A DNA stretch of 64,000 nt from Verrucomicrobiota bacterium (GTDB lineage Bacteria; Verrucomicrobiota; Kiritimatiellia; CAIQIC01; JAGNIJ01): assembly GCA_022710725.1 (NCBI GenBank), contig JAKLGK010000003.1, forward strand, positions 186,001-250,000, written 5' to 3'. The notes below the pieces were generated by a model. The model was not told where the DNA came from. It ran no database searches and saw nothing but the letters and a program-made list of their open reading frames with translations. The translations under genes were made by a program, and so were the position numbers. How positions within the stretch are numbered: position 1 is the stretch's first letter; each line of letters begins with the position of its first letter. Shown in pieces: positions 54,501 through 62,843 of this stretch.

Positions 54501-55379
54501 CCCGGGCCCGTTCATCTGGTAGCCCATCTCCGTGTAGTACGGCAGGTTCGTGCCCGACGTGCCGTGCGAAGGAGTCTTGCCGCCCGCCCGCTGGACCTGG
54601 CTTTGCGTCTGGACGAACCCGATCTCGCGCGCCTTGTTCGTGTCCCATTCCCAGACGTACGGCACCGTGTTCGGCGTCGTATAGGTCCACGCCCCCTGCT
54701 GCTGGTTCGTGCAGATGAACTTGAAATCGCGCCCCCACTCGAACCCGCCGTACTTGCCGAACGTGCTGTTGTCGTCGTTCCAGTCCCACATGCTGTACGG
54801 GCCGCGCGCGTCGTGATCGAGGATGCCCGGCTCGAGCCCCGTGCCGTCGAACGTGACCGCGTAGAGGAACGCATCGCAGCCGGTGCGGAAATGCCAGTCC
54901 AGCGTCGTCCGCCACTGGCCCTGCGCGGGATCGGTCTCGAGCGCGGGCTCGTCGAACGTCACGCGCCAGATCGCATGGTGCGGGCCCTTGAAGACCAGCG
55001 TGTTCGAGGCGTTGAAGGCGTCGGTCTTGGAGTTGATCCAGCCGCGCGAGCCCGGCGGCGGCGTGTAGTGGTTCACGATATGCCCGAACCCGTCGAGGGT
55101 GCCGTCGGCGATCTGGTCGTTCTGGACCCAGGCCCCGGCGTCGTCGCGGTAGAGGAACCGCGTCAGGAACCCGCCCGTGTAGTTCGTGTCCGAGCAGCCC
55201 CGCGCCTGCACCAGGTAGCCGGTGCGGTTGTGCCCGGAGGCGTCCTGCCAGGAGACGATATCGCACTGGTTGCTGTCCTTCCACTTGCCCGGCCCGGCCC
55301 GGCCGTTGGTCAGCGTCAGCCCGCGGCAGGTCGCGCCGGCGAGCAGGAGCGCCGGCAGTATCAAGCGGACAGAAGCCAT
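51597..55379 (-). CDS. Giant secreted multidomain protein with duplicated carbohydrate-binding-like modules
   Basis: A 1260-residue exported protein. The signal peptide (about 1-18) is followed by a large beta-rich domain of about 450 residues with many Trp and Tyr (TWDIEASMTNTAQWSL near the end). A fibronectin-III-like domain (about 575-670, TPGNFRVRQRNNQATLSW) and two related jelly-roll-like modules follow, beginning VVYDGEPGSKPL (about 680) and LLYDGEPGSRQL (about 960), each ending in a PxSAWKETN or FTAFQETN and FGAVSQ segment. Near the end DSDGDGLSDIRETG and DTDGDGMADGPEVWAGTDPN are calcium-type repeats, then a final beta tail. I assign no enzyme class to the first domain. It is divergent from the ABC system at 55479. 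Confidence 0.75.
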   Translation of the reverse strand: MASVRLILPALLLAGATCRGLTLTNGRAGPGKWKDSNQCDIVSWQDASGHNRTGYLVQARGCSDTNYTGGFLTRFLYRDDAGAWVQNDQIADGTLDGFGHIVNHYTPPPGSRGWINSKTDAFNASNTLVFKGPHHAIWRVTFDEPALETDPAQGQWRTTLDWHFRTGCDAFLYAVTFDGTGLEPGILDHDARGPYSMWDWNDDNSTFGKYGGFEWGRDFKFICTNQQQGAWTYTTPNTVPYVWEWDTNKAREIGFVQTQSQVQRAGGKTPSHGTSGTNLPYYTEMGYQMNGPGMNPHTYEGITWGTPLGAIDGGDGSGSPEPYLNYSLAIVLDPLARGGVTNALAEQERIHDGSVRLIASDGAVITQGMDGAGCQLAVAYDPPGYNHVYWTWDIEASMTNTAQWSLDVTNGALWNPTFVIREYRGSAPPLVVTRGGTSLVADAGYYASVDDPGNRLWLTVPGVFAGSNVLRVAGPHQPDVPGVPIGLAAGNGAHGTNTVMWRDQHAVTGETYQLYHAATVITNLAEGALLTSGVPAGVEWFAHEVTSSGDHHYALVAESEYRVLNSTLVPGQNATTNPAPNNDVTAPATPGNFRVRQRNNQATLSWAAVGAPDRAGYRIYRGFESGSLSLYAVVTNGVSFTNRNLAPNLVYYFQVAAADDEAPPNVSAPSPELCVTSAPMTNVVVYDGEPGSKPLIADQTGAWLETNTAWIAETNRAPHAGIRHLEITIVTNGQVWYGWNEGWVDSDVRGYYAFNFYLRLTNDSWNNLRLQFSRAALTRSSIVYITNYLAHPATNYQLVSIPLSAWKETNSLADYSFGAVSQFLFTDSGSNRVTCWMDDMLFTADNPSSTNGPVVNSAATQPAALNESNDVSEILLLASVTDRLDDIEVVLANLSAAGRSSSTIIKDDGISDDGAADNGVYGCRFSLSAGAAALPGDKALTVTALDAESASGSGYATVTVRRVTFPAPILLYDGEPGSRQLTNGAVWASKAQGLETNWAPYEGLNHMVCVYTHSWGEVGFAFNRAWSNINASALDSLELHARTAGAVTNRPYVYFGRLGATNRSTAVFLAPAYGPVPATQYQAYVVPFTAFQETNGSGAFDFGAVSQIILGNDVGLVTSRQAYVDNIRFLYWQPDSDGDGLSDIRETGDGLYINGYSTGTSSNSTDTDGDGMADGPEVWAGTDPNASGDWFRVSSVGLAGSQLQLGFGARSGRVYGIFSAGAPSGSWTSAGAVTGAGGSAAWSEPATNGSGFYRLLTAPP

Positions 55380-55441
55380 AGAAACAGTGTACCGGCGATG
55401 CCCCGGCGGTCAAATCTTTCAAGGCCCCGCCGGGATCGGCG

Positions 55442-55479
55442 TTGTGTCGGGCCGGACGCTCCCGTATCATGCGATCCGA
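55442..55479 (+). promoter_or_regulatory. Promoter of the binding-protein/permease fusion, leaderless layout
   Basis: TTGTGT (55442-55447), 17 bases, TATCAT (55465-55470), then 8 bases to the ATG at 55479, with no Shine-Dalgarno. Confidence 0.45.
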
Positions 55480-58232
55480 TGAGGCCGACGCACGCGAGGA
55501 TCGGAAGGGGCGCGCTGTCCCTCTGTCTATGGATGGCGGGCGCGGCGCCGTCCGACGCGGGATTCGTGGAGCGGGCCGGCGACCGGACGATCATCCACCT
55601 CAAGCTTTTCGATCTCCCCGATCCGACGCGCACCGACGCGGCGACGCGCGCCGATGCCGCCGCCGTGCGCGAGTTCGTCCGGAGGTTCCCTGCCCTGTTC
55701 GCGGACAAGTACCGCGGGAAATACCGCGCCGATCCCGCCCGCTACGGGCATTTCAACTGGGACCACGTGGAGGTCCGCCTGGAGCGTTTCTCCGGCATCC
55801 AGGTCGAGGGCGTGGAGTCCGACCTGCTGGCCATCGCCGGCGGCATGGCCCCTGACGTCCTCTACGTGAATTTCCGCAAGTCGGACACGTATATCCAGCA
55901 GGGGTTCCTGTACCCGCTGGACCAACCCGGGGACGGCTACCTGGCCGGGCTCGGAGCGGACGAACTGGCGCTCCGCGTGCACGAGAAGATCTGGCCCGTG
56001 ATCCGGCGGCGCGGGCCCAGCGGCGCGAAGCACGTCTGGGCCCTGCCCTACGGCGGCGCGCTCGGCCGCGTACTGCTCTATCGCAAGGACCTCTTCGACG
56101 AGGCCGGCCTCGCCTACCCGACGAAAGACTGGACCTGGGAGGACCTCGCCCGCGCGGCCCGCGCGCTGACGCAGCCGGAACTCGGCCGGTACGGCCTCGC
56201 GATGGGCCGCGGCAAGCACGAGAGCTGGTACTGGATCACGTTCCTCTGGTCGGCCGGCGGCGAGGTGATGACCTACGACGACGAACGCGACGCGTGGGAC
56301 ATCCGGTTCGACAGCCCGGCGGGCGTGGCCGCGCTGGACTTTTATACCCGGCTGGGTGCGGAGCCCTGGACCGACGCGGCCGGCCGGCGCCGGCGGGGCT
56401 ACGTGTACAAGGACGCGCGCGATTCGTTCCGCAAGTGGGAGCGCGGCGAGATCGGGATGGTCTTCGCGTACGTGGACGAGAAGCTGTTCTCGACCATCAA
56501 CCCCGACCTGACCGGCATGGCCCCGGTGCCGCTCGGGCCGGACGGCGGGCGCGGCGCGGAACTGAACAGCCGCATGATGGGCCTGTTCTCCGGCATCGAA
56601 CATCCCGCGGTGCGGGACGCGGCGTGGGAATACATCCGCTTCTTCGACAGCCCGGACGCCCTCGCCATCAAGACCCGCGTGCTCGTGGAGGGCGGCCTGG
56701 GCCGGTTCGTGAATCCACGCTACCTGGAGATGTTCGGCTACGGCGACCTCGCCCGCCTCTCGCCGCCCGGCTGGGCCGAGACGTTCCGCATCGCGATCGA
56801 GACCGGCCGGCCCGAGCCCTACGGACGGCACAGCAACATCGCCTATAATCTCATGACCCAGCCGATCCAGGAGGCCGAGCAGATGGCGATGAGCGGCGAC
56901 CTGCCGGCCGATCCGGCCGCCCGCGCGGAAACGCTGGCCCGGCTGCTCCGGCAGGCGGCCGACCGGGCGCGGTCCGAGATGCTGGATGTCGTGCCGCCCG
57001 CCCGCCGTGCCCTCCAACGGTGGACGGCCGCCGCCGTGCTCGCCCTGATCGGCGTTGGGTTCGCGTCGGTGTTCCGGCGCATCATCCGGACCTTCACGCC
57101 GGCCGCCGTGGACGGCGTTTCGATCCGCCCCGCCTGGGCCTTCCGTCGCTACGCGGCCGCCTACCTGATGCTGCTGCCGGCGGTCGCGGCCATCCTGCTC
57201 TGGCGGTACGCGCCGCTCGCGCGCGGCGCGATGATGGCCTTCCAGGATTACCGGCTGCTCGGCGACTCCGCGTGGGTCGGCCTGGACAACTTCGGCAAGG
57301 TCCTGTGGAGTTCTGACTGGTGGCTCTCCCTGTGGAACGCGTTCCGCTACAGCGCGCTGGTCATGGCGCTGACCTTCCTGCCGCCGGTGATCCTCGCGAT
57401 CCTGCTCCAGGAAGCGCCGCGCGGAAAAGTCCTGTTCCGCATGATCTACTACCTGCCCGCCGTCATGACAGGAATCGTGGTCGTGCTGCTGTGGAAATCC
57501 TTCTACGAGCCCGGCGAGCGCGGCGTGCTGAACGCGCTGCTGATGCGAGTGCCGGCGGCCGGATTCCTGGGGCTCGGCGCGATCCTGCTGTTCGCGGCGC
57601 TTTCGTTCGCGCGCCGGTTGCGATTCCACGGCCGGCCGGGCATCGCGCTGCTTTTCCTGGGAACGGGTCTGGCCCTGCTCTGGCTGTCCGCGCGCCTGGC
57701 CTGGCCGATGCTCCGTGAGGCGGACCTGCCCCTGTGGCGGCGGCTGCTGCTGACCTGGTCCGAGCCGCACCGCTGGCTCGCCGATCCGCGCACGGCCATG
57801 CCCGCGTGCGTCCTCCCGATGCTCTGGGCCGGGCTCGGCCCCGGCTGCCTCATCTATCTCGCCGCGCTGAAATCCATTCCGGACGAACTCTACGAGGCCG
57901 CCGAGCTCGACGGGGCCACGTTCACGGACAAGGTGCTCTTCGTCGTGTTTCCCATGCTCAAGCCCCTCCTCGTCATCAATTTCGTCGGCGTCTTCATCGC
58001 ATCCTGGTATGGCTCCGCGGACACGATCCTCGCCATGACCGGGGGCGCGTCCGGCACGGAGGTGGCCGGGCTGCACATCTTCTTCAAGGCGTTCATTTTC
58101 CTCCAGTTCGGCCCGGCGACGGCGATGGCCTGGATGCTGGGCCTGCTGCTGATCGGGTTCACCGTGTACCAGCTGCGCATCCTCTCGCGCATCGAGTTCC
58201 GCGCCGCCGGCGCGACGGAGGCGGCCAAGTGA
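55479..58232 (+). CDS. Solute-binding protein fused to a MalF-like ABC permease
   Basis: One 917-residue chain. A signal peptide (about 10-27) is followed by a family-1 extracellular solute-binding domain (about 30-490), with WDHVEVRLERFSGIQVEG, GGMAPDVLYVN, YGGALGRVLLYRKDLFDEAGL and TWEDLARAARAL. A first membrane helix (about 508-525) leads to a MalF/UgpA-type permease (about 550-917): YLMLLPAVAAILLW, LDNFGKVLWSSDWW, NAFRYSALVMAL and the EAA loop ELYEAAELDGATFTDKVLFVVFP. An extra pair of helices lies near 690-735. In most systems these two functions are separate proteins; here the receptor is tethered to its channel. The ATPase gene is not in the window. The frame also runs far upstream, without support. 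Confidence 0.88.
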   Translation: MRPTHARIGRGALSLCLWMAGAAPSDAGFVERAGDRTIIHLKLFDLPDPTRTDAATRADAAAVREFVRRFPALFADKYRGKYRADPARYGHFNWDHVEVRLERFSGIQVEGVESDLLAIAGGMAPDVLYVNFRKSDTYIQQGFLYPLDQPGDGYLAGLGADELALRVHEKIWPVIRRRGPSGAKHVWALPYGGALGRVLLYRKDLFDEAGLAYPTKDWTWEDLARAARALTQPELGRYGLAMGRGKHESWYWITFLWSAGGEVMTYDDERDAWDIRFDSPAGVAALDFYTRLGAEPWTDAAGRRRRGYVYKDARDSFRKWERGEIGMVFAYVDEKLFSTINPDLTGMAPVPLGPDGGRGAELNSRMMGLFSGIEHPAVRDAAWEYIRFFDSPDALAIKTRVLVEGGLGRFVNPRYLEMFGYGDLARLSPPGWAETFRIAIETGRPEPYGRHSNIAYNLMTQPIQEAEQMAMSGDLPADPAARAETLARLLRQAADRARSEMLDVVPPARRALQRWTAAAVLALIGVGFASVFRRIIRTFTPAAVDGVSIRPAWAFRRYAAAYLMLLPAVAAILLWRYAPLARGAMMAFQDYRLLGDSAWVGLDNFGKVLWSSDWWLSLWNAFRYSALVMALTFLPPVILAILLQEAPRGKVLFRMIYYLPAVMTGIVVVLLWKSFYEPGERGVLNALLMRVPAAGFLGLGAILLFAALSFARRLRFHGRPGIALLFLGTGLALLWLSARLAWPMLREADLPLWRRLLLTWSEPHRWLADPRTAMPACVLPMLWAGLGPGCLIYLAALKSIPDELYEAAELDGATFTDKVLFVVFPMLKPLLVINFVGVFIASWYGSADTILAMTGGASGTEVAGLHIFFKAFIFLQFGPATAMAWMLGLLLIGFTVYQLRILSRIEFRAAGATEAAK

Positions 58233-58278
58233 CAGGGACCATTCACTCTTCACCAATCACTATTCACGATTGACACCC

Positions 58279-60177
58279 ATGCCCCTCCTCTCCTCCACCG
58301 GCCGCCGCCACCCGCGCACGCGCCTTTTCATCGGCGCGATGTGCCTCCTGCTCCTCGCGGGCGCGGTCACGATGATCTACCCGTTCCTCCTGATGGTTTC
58401 CGGCAGCGTGAAGAGCGCCGTGGACATCCAGGATCTGCGCCTGCTGCCGCGCTATCTCGTCGACGACCGCGCCCTCTACCGCTCGTACGTCGAGGGGCTG
58501 TTCAACGAGAGCATCGAGATGGTCCGCGTCGCGTACGACGTCGACGCGCGCTCGTTCCAGGACGTCGAGCCGCCGGCGGCGCCCAACGAAAAACTCGCCG
58601 CGGAATGGGAAGCGTTCCTCGAGTCCGGCCGCCTGCCCGGCACGGCGTTCATGCTGGGCTTCGTGGAGGCCAACCAGTCGCGCACCGTCCCCGAAATGCT
58701 CCGCCGGTTCAAGGACTCGCTCCAGCAGCAGTTCGGACCGGACATCGCCTCGGTCAACCGGGCCCTCGGAACGGACTTCCTCAACTGGACCGCGATCTTC
58801 CTCGTGGCGGAGAACTACGGGCTGCGCCTGCGGCAGGTCGCGCGCGACCCGTTCAACGACGCCTTCCGGGCCTTCAAAGACCGGCAGCCGGGCTGGGCCC
58901 GCGCCGCCGTGTCCCTCGACGGGCTCTACCGCAACCTGTACTTGAAGCCCCAGTACGGCCGTGACATCGCGGACTTCAACCGGGCCATGGGCACATCCTG
59001 GAATTCGTACCGGGACATCCGGCTGACCGCATCCTGCCCGCCGGGCGCCGAACGGGTCCCCTGGGAAGCCTTCGTGCGCCATACGCTGAACCTGCTGTGG
59101 GTGCGCCTCGATGATTCCGCGGCGCCGGCCTGGCGGACGTTCCTCGCCGCGAAGTACGGCCGCGTGGAAGCGATGAATCGCTTGTACGGGACAGCGCACC
59201 CGTCCTTCGACGCGATCCCGGTCCCGGCGGAACCGCCGGAGGGCGGCCTGCCGTTGAGCGACTGGGATTCGTTCCTCAAGGGCTGGCCGGACCCCGCGAC
59301 GGGAAGCCTGCATCAGCCGCCTGTCGAGAGCCTCCGGACCACGGGGCCCGAATTCCAATTCCGCGATTTCCTGCGCGGCCGGTATGCGTCCATCCAGGCG
59401 ATGAACACAGCGCTGGGAACGGATTTCGCCGCTTTCGACGACATCCCCCTGCCCCAGCGCGACGCTCACCATCTTGCTTTCCGGGGCATCCGCCGGCACC
59501 TGCGCGCGGAATTCGCGCTGCGGAATTACCGGACCGTGCTGGACTATCTCCTGCTGCGCGGCCGCGGGCTCCTCAACACGGCGATTTACTGCGGCCTTTC
59601 CGTGCTCATTGCCCTGCTCGTCAATCCGCTCGCCGCCTATGCCTTGAGCCGGCACCGCCCGCCGAGCGCGTACAAGCTGCTGCTCTTCATGCTGCTGACC
59701 ATGGCCTTTCCGCCGATCGTCACCCAGATCCCGGTCTTCCTGATGCTGCGCGGGATGAACCTCCTGAACACCTTCGCCGCCCTGCTGCTGCCGGGCATGG
59801 CCCACGGCTATTCCATTTTCCTGCTGAAGGGGTTCTTCGATTCGTTGCCGCGGGAGCTGTACGAGAACGCGGAGCTCGACGGCGCCGGGGAGTGGACGAT
59901 CTTCTGGAACATCACGATGAGCCTCTCCCGGCCGATCCTCGCGGTCATCGCGCTGCACGCCTTCACCGTCGCCTACTCCAACTTCATGTTCGCCCTGCTG
60001 ATCTGCCAGGACGAGCGGATGTGGACGCTGATGGTATGGCTCTACCAGTTGCAGGCGCGCAGCGGCCAGGCCGTGATCTACGCCTCGCTCCTCGTCGCCG
60101 CCCTGCCGACCCTGCTGCTCTTCCTGTTCTGCCAGAAGATCATCCTCCGCGGCATCGTCATCCCGGTGGAGCGCTGA
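58279..60177 (+). CDS. MalG-like ABC permease with a four-repeat periplasmic insert
   Basis: A 632-residue partner of the preceding fusion. Helix 1 (about 18-40) ends in [13 protein letters not shown] as in MalG; the other five helices and the EAA loop [20 protein letters not shown] occupy about 425-632. Between them are some 370 extra residues. These contain four copies of a motif approximating Y/F-G-x-I-x-x-x-N-x-x-x-GT-x-x-x-F/W-x-x-I (about 152-175, 226-249, 293-315, 367-392), for example [15 protein letters not shown]. Ordinary MalG proteins are about 280-300 residues. I infer a periplasmic domain that meets the fused binding domain. The ATG at 58279 was chosen over a TTG at 58270. Confidence 0.85.
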   Translation: MPLLSSTGRRHPRTRLFIGAMCLLLLAGAVTMIYPFLLMVSGSVKSAVDIQDLRLLPRYLVDDRALYRSYVEGLFNESIEMVRVAYDVDARSFQDVEPPAAPNEKLAAEWEAFLESGRLPGTAFMLGFVEANQSRTVPEMLRRFKDSLQQQFGPDIASVNRALGTDFLNWTAIFLVAENYGLRLRQVARDPFNDAFRAFKDRQPGWARAAVSLDGLYRNLYLKPQYGRDIADFNRAMGTSWNSYRDIRLTASCPPGAERVPWEAFVRHTLNLLWVRLDDSAAPAWRTFLAAKYGRVEAMNRLYGTAHPSFDAIPVPAEPPEGGLPLSDWDSFLKGWPDPATGSLHQPPVESLRTTGPEFQFRDFLRGRYASIQAMNTALGTDFAAFDDIPLPQRDAHHLAFRGIRRHLRAEFALRNYRTVLDYLLLRGRGLLNTAIYCGLSVLIALLVNPLAAYALSRHRPPSAYKLLLFMLLTMAFPPIVTQIPVFLMLRGMNLLNTFAALLLPGMAHGYSIFLLKGFFDSLPRELYENAELDGAGEWTIFWNITMSLSRPILAVIALHAFTVAYSNFMFALLICQDERMWTLMVWLYQLQARSGQAVIYASLLVAALPTLLLFLFCQKIILRGIVIPVER

Positions 60178-60224
60178 CCGGCCCTGGGGGGAAGTCGCGG
60201 GGGGCTTTCCCGCTCCTTCCGGGT

Positions 60225-60364
60225 GCGCTCTGGACCGTGTGGGTATAGATCATCGTCGTGCGCACGTCGCTGTGCCCGAGCATCTCCCGGATGGTGCGGC
60301 TGTCGTAATTATTCAGGAGCAGGTGGCTGGCAAAACTGTGGCGGAAGGTGTGCGCGGTGCCGCG
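60225..60364 (-). pseudogene. C-terminal remnant of an integron-type tyrosine recombinase
   Basis: Translated on the minus strand this reads [19 protein letters not shown], then [21 protein letters not shown]. It holds the H-x-x-R box, the LGH histidine and the IYTH tyrosine of tyrosine recombinases; TTMIYTH is typical of integron integrases (IntI). An in-frame TGA (60367-60365) precedes it and the N-terminal part of the enzyme is gone. It points away from the brnTA-like genes, as intI does from its cassettes. Confidence 0.8.
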
Positions 60365-60399
60365 TCACCCGTAACGTTCGGGCAGATGGAAACAGGCTC

Positions 60400-60434
60400 T
60401 TGACGTAACTACTGTCCGTATATACATAATCACC
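60400..60434 (+). promoter_or_regulatory. Promoter of the brnTA-like pair
   Basis: TTGACG (60400-60405), 17 bases, TACATA (60423-60428), then 6 bases to the GTG at 60435. A GTATATAC palindrome (60418-60425) overlaps the -10 region and could be part of an operator. Confidence 0.45.
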
Positions 60435-60527
60435 GTGAAATACGAATGGCAGGAAGACACCATCCTCATAATCTCCGCCAGAAAGGCGACAGAACATGAA
60501 GAACAGATCTACAGAGATGAAATCTAG
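60435..60527 (+). pseudogene. Internally deleted brnT-like toxin remnant
   Basis: A 30-codon frame reading VKYEWQ, then EDTILIISARKATEHEEQIYRDEI. KYEW resembles the start of BrnT toxins and IISARKAT-xxE their conserved end, while the approximately 60-residue RelE-like core between them is missing. It overlaps the brnA-like gene by 32 bases, the usual brnT/brnA arrangement. It is probably inactive as an RNase. Confidence 0.65.
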
Positions 60528-60762
60528 AACGGACTGGAAACGACTCAATTCGATGAAGGACGAGGACATCGACGCCTCTGGCGTCCCGAGGATTGATCCG
60601 AGTATCTTCAAAAAAATGGTTATCCGAATGCCCAAGCCCAAGGAGCTTGTGTCCATCAGGATAGACCCGGATGTTCTTGGCTGGTTTCGTCAGCAAGGAC
60701 GAAAGTATCAGACAAGGATGAACGCCGTATTGCGCTCATACGTCGAAGCGCACACTCGTTAG
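60496..60762 (+). CDS. brnA: BrnA-like antitoxin
   Basis: An 88-residue protein with the BrnA pattern: MKDEDIDASGVPRIDP, KELVSIRIDPDVLGWFRQQG and YQTRMNAVLRSYVEAH, a ribbon-helix-helix DNA-binding end. BrnA neutralises BrnT and represses the operon. Here the toxin is a remnant, so the antitoxin is effectively an orphan. A second ATG at 60517 is a possible start. Confidence 0.88.
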   Translation: MKNRSTEMKSRTDWKRLNSMKDEDIDASGVPRIDPSIFKKMVIRMPKPKELVSIRIDPDVLGWFRQQGRKYQTRMNAVLRSYVEAHTR

Positions 60763-60852
60763 GAACAATTTTGCCCGAACAATGGCTTGCAGCCTAACCT
60801 TGTTCGCGGGGGCCGCTCACAAAGATCAGAGCAGAAAGAAAGGACAAACAGC

Positions 60853-62760
60853 ATGAAGAAACCTTCCCGGTGGTGTGGATATCAAAAGTTTCAGGTCATC
60901 CAATTCATCAGCGTGTTGGTTTTGTTGCTTCCGGTTTCCGGAAGCGGAGTCGAGCTGGGGACGCGTGAACAAACGATCCTGCCGCGCGTCGTTGCGCCGG
61001 AGACGCCGCCGGTCGCCCCGTCCAACGCGGCCGCCTACCTGACCTCGCCCTACGGCCAGTGGGATTGGGGGCCGGGGACGAACGAGGGCCGGCTGCTGAC
61101 ATTGATGCCGGAAGGCTATACGGGCACGAACCATGCGGCGCGGCTATTATCTTTCTTTTCCCTGGCCGACGTTCATATGACCGACAAGGAATCCCCGGCT
61201 CAGGTTCCCTGCCTCGGTTGGAGCGCCGATTTTGGCGACGCTGGCATTGCCCAACTCAATCCATCTGCGTATACGCCGGTCATTTTGGCCACGACCCACC
61301 GTCTCGATGCCGCCGTCAAGACCATCAATGCGCTGCACCGGCTGGCGTCTTTCGATTTCGGCATTGTCCTCGGGGACATGTGCAACTCCGGTCAATACAA
61401 CGAACTGCGCTGGTTTGTTGAAGTCATGGACGGACAGCAGATTACACCCAGTTCGGGCGCCCATGACGGAGCCGACACCATAGATTACCAGATGCCCTAT
61501 CAAGCCGCCGGGCTCGATCGCTCCATCCCATGGTACGCGGTCATCGGCAACCACGATCAGCTGTGGATGGGCATCGGTTATCCAAGCGAAAAAATCCAGC
61601 AAGCCATGGTGGGCTCCAACGTGCTCAATATTTCACCCAACGGCCCCCTGATTCCACCGGGCGCCGAGGGAATCGGCATGTATGTGGGGGTTGTGGATGG
61701 CACCACCCCCTATGGCACCGTGATCAAATGGGGGGCAACGAACCTTTTCGAAACGCCTCCAACGGTCGCTGCGGATCCGGATCGCCGCATGCTCTCGACG
61801 CCGCTCAATTCACCCACGAACTTTGTCAATGCGTTCTTTGATAGCACCTCGCTTCCGCAGGGGCATGGTTTCACTCCCGGCGTCACCGGCAGCCTGGCGG
61901 CCTGCTATTCGTTCGAGCCCGCGACGAACCTGCCGATCAAGGTGATCGTGCTCGACAATACTTGCAAGGCGGACGTGCCGGGCCAGAGCGCGCTTTTTTA
62001 TGGTGGCGGCTGGGTTGATGCCGCACGTTTTAGCTGGCTTACCAACGAATTGCAGATGGGGCAAAATGAGGATCAGCTCATGATCCTTGCCTGCCACATT
62101 CCCATTCTGCCGCAAACGAGCGCTACCAACACAAGCCGATCTTCAACATTCCAGGATCCTGCATCCGAAAGCAACCTGGTCGCCACGCTTCACAATTACC
62201 CGAATCTCCTCCTGGTCATGGCGGGCCATCGCCACCAGAACGTGGTTACGGCGTTTCCTTCGCCGGACCCGGCCCAACCGGAACGAGGCTTCTGGGAGGT
62301 CGAAACCGTCTCGTTGCGGGACTTCCCCCAGCAATTGTGCGCCTGGGAGATACTCCGCAACAGCGACAACAGCATCTCCATCTTGACGACCAGTGTTGAT
62401 CCCGTGCTCGAAGAAGATTCACCCGCGTGGGACTCGCGAACGTACGGCATTGCCGCCGAGCGGATATTTGGACGAATAGCCCTCGACGACACGTCGTCAC
62501 GCACCTACAACGTGGAACTGGTCAAGCAATTGACTCCGGCCATGCAGGCGAAAATCGCCGGCATCGGTGAGCCGCTGGGACATCCCATGCACATCGAAAG
62601 CGCCGACTCCGGCATGGCGATCGACCATCTCGGTCAATTGCAGGCCGCCGATGCCATGGTCGAGCCCATCACATGGGACGATGTTTCCGTCGCCACCAGC
62701 AGTTCCCATTCCGTGTCGCCCCAGCGCGGTCAGCTGATGAACCGCGCCGCCGAGCCATAA
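60853..62760 (+). CDS. Secreted metallophosphoesterase
   Basis: A 635-residue protein with an N-terminal hydrophobic signal (about 15-32) and a calcineurin-like phosphoesterase domain: FFSLADVHMTD, GIVLGDMCNSG, AVIGNHDQLW, LACHIPILP and MAGHRHQN supply the usual Asp, His and Asn metal ligands. It resembles a family of metallophosphoesterases (TIGR03768 type, recalled from memory) of unknown substrate. AAAGGA lies 9-10 bases before the ATG. Base composition is lower in GC than in the first 60 kb. Confidence 0.8.
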   Translation: MKKPSRWCGYQKFQVIQFISVLVLLLPVSGSGVELGTREQTILPRVVAPETPPVAPSNAAAYLTSPYGQWDWGPGTNEGRLLTLMPEGYTGTNHAARLLSFFSLADVHMTDKESPAQVPCLGWSADFGDAGIAQLNPSAYTPVILATTHRLDAAVKTINALHRLASFDFGIVLGDMCNSGQYNELRWFVEVMDGQQITPSSGAHDGADTIDYQMPYQAAGLDRSIPWYAVIGNHDQLWMGIGYPSEKIQQAMVGSNVLNISPNGPLIPPGAEGIGMYVGVVDGTTPYGTVIKWGATNLFETPPTVAADPDRRMLSTPLNSPTNFVNAFFDSTSLPQGHGFTPGVTGSLAACYSFEPATNLPIKVIVLDNTCKADVPGQSALFYGGGWVDAARFSWLTNELQMGQNEDQLMILACHIPILPQTSATNTSRSSTFQDPASESNLVATLHNYPNLLLVMAGHRHQNVVTAFPSPDPAQPERGFWEVETVSLRDFPQQLCAWEILRNSDNSISILTTSVDPVLEEDSPAWDSRTYGIAAERIFGRIALDDTSSRTYNVELVKQLTPAMQAKIAGIGEPLGHPMHIESADSGMAIDHLGQLQAADAMVEPITWDDVSVATSSSHSVSPQRGQLMNRAAEP

Positions 62761-62843
62761 CGGGCTGGTGAGAGTGACGGTGTCCGGGAACTATCTGCAT
62801 CGGCGGCGCCACACCAACAGCCTCGATCCCTTCATGCTCATGG

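Larger units (their letters stand above)
60376..60806 (+). mobile_element. Possible integron gene cassette carrying the brnTA remnant
   Basis: The stretch begins GTTCGGGC (60376-60383), right where the integrase homology ends, and near its end has GCCCGAAC (60773-60780), the exact complement, followed by a hairpin (CGAACAA 60776-60782 with TTGTTCG 60800-60806; GGCT with AGCC inside). In integron cassettes the first bases of the cassette are complementary to the R'' box of its own attC. The stem here is shorter than usual attC sites, so this is tentative. Confidence 0.35.

Noticed and set aside
53724..55478. Open frame extending the binding-protein/permease gene 585 codons upstream.
   Set aside because: It is the shadow of the secreted-protein gene on the other strand; a signal peptide and promoter fit the ATG at 55479.
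62761..62843. A second integron attC after the metallophosphoesterase gene.
   Set aside because: No RYYYAAC/GTTRRRY pair or complementary boxes were found, so the cassette reading is limited to the first unit.
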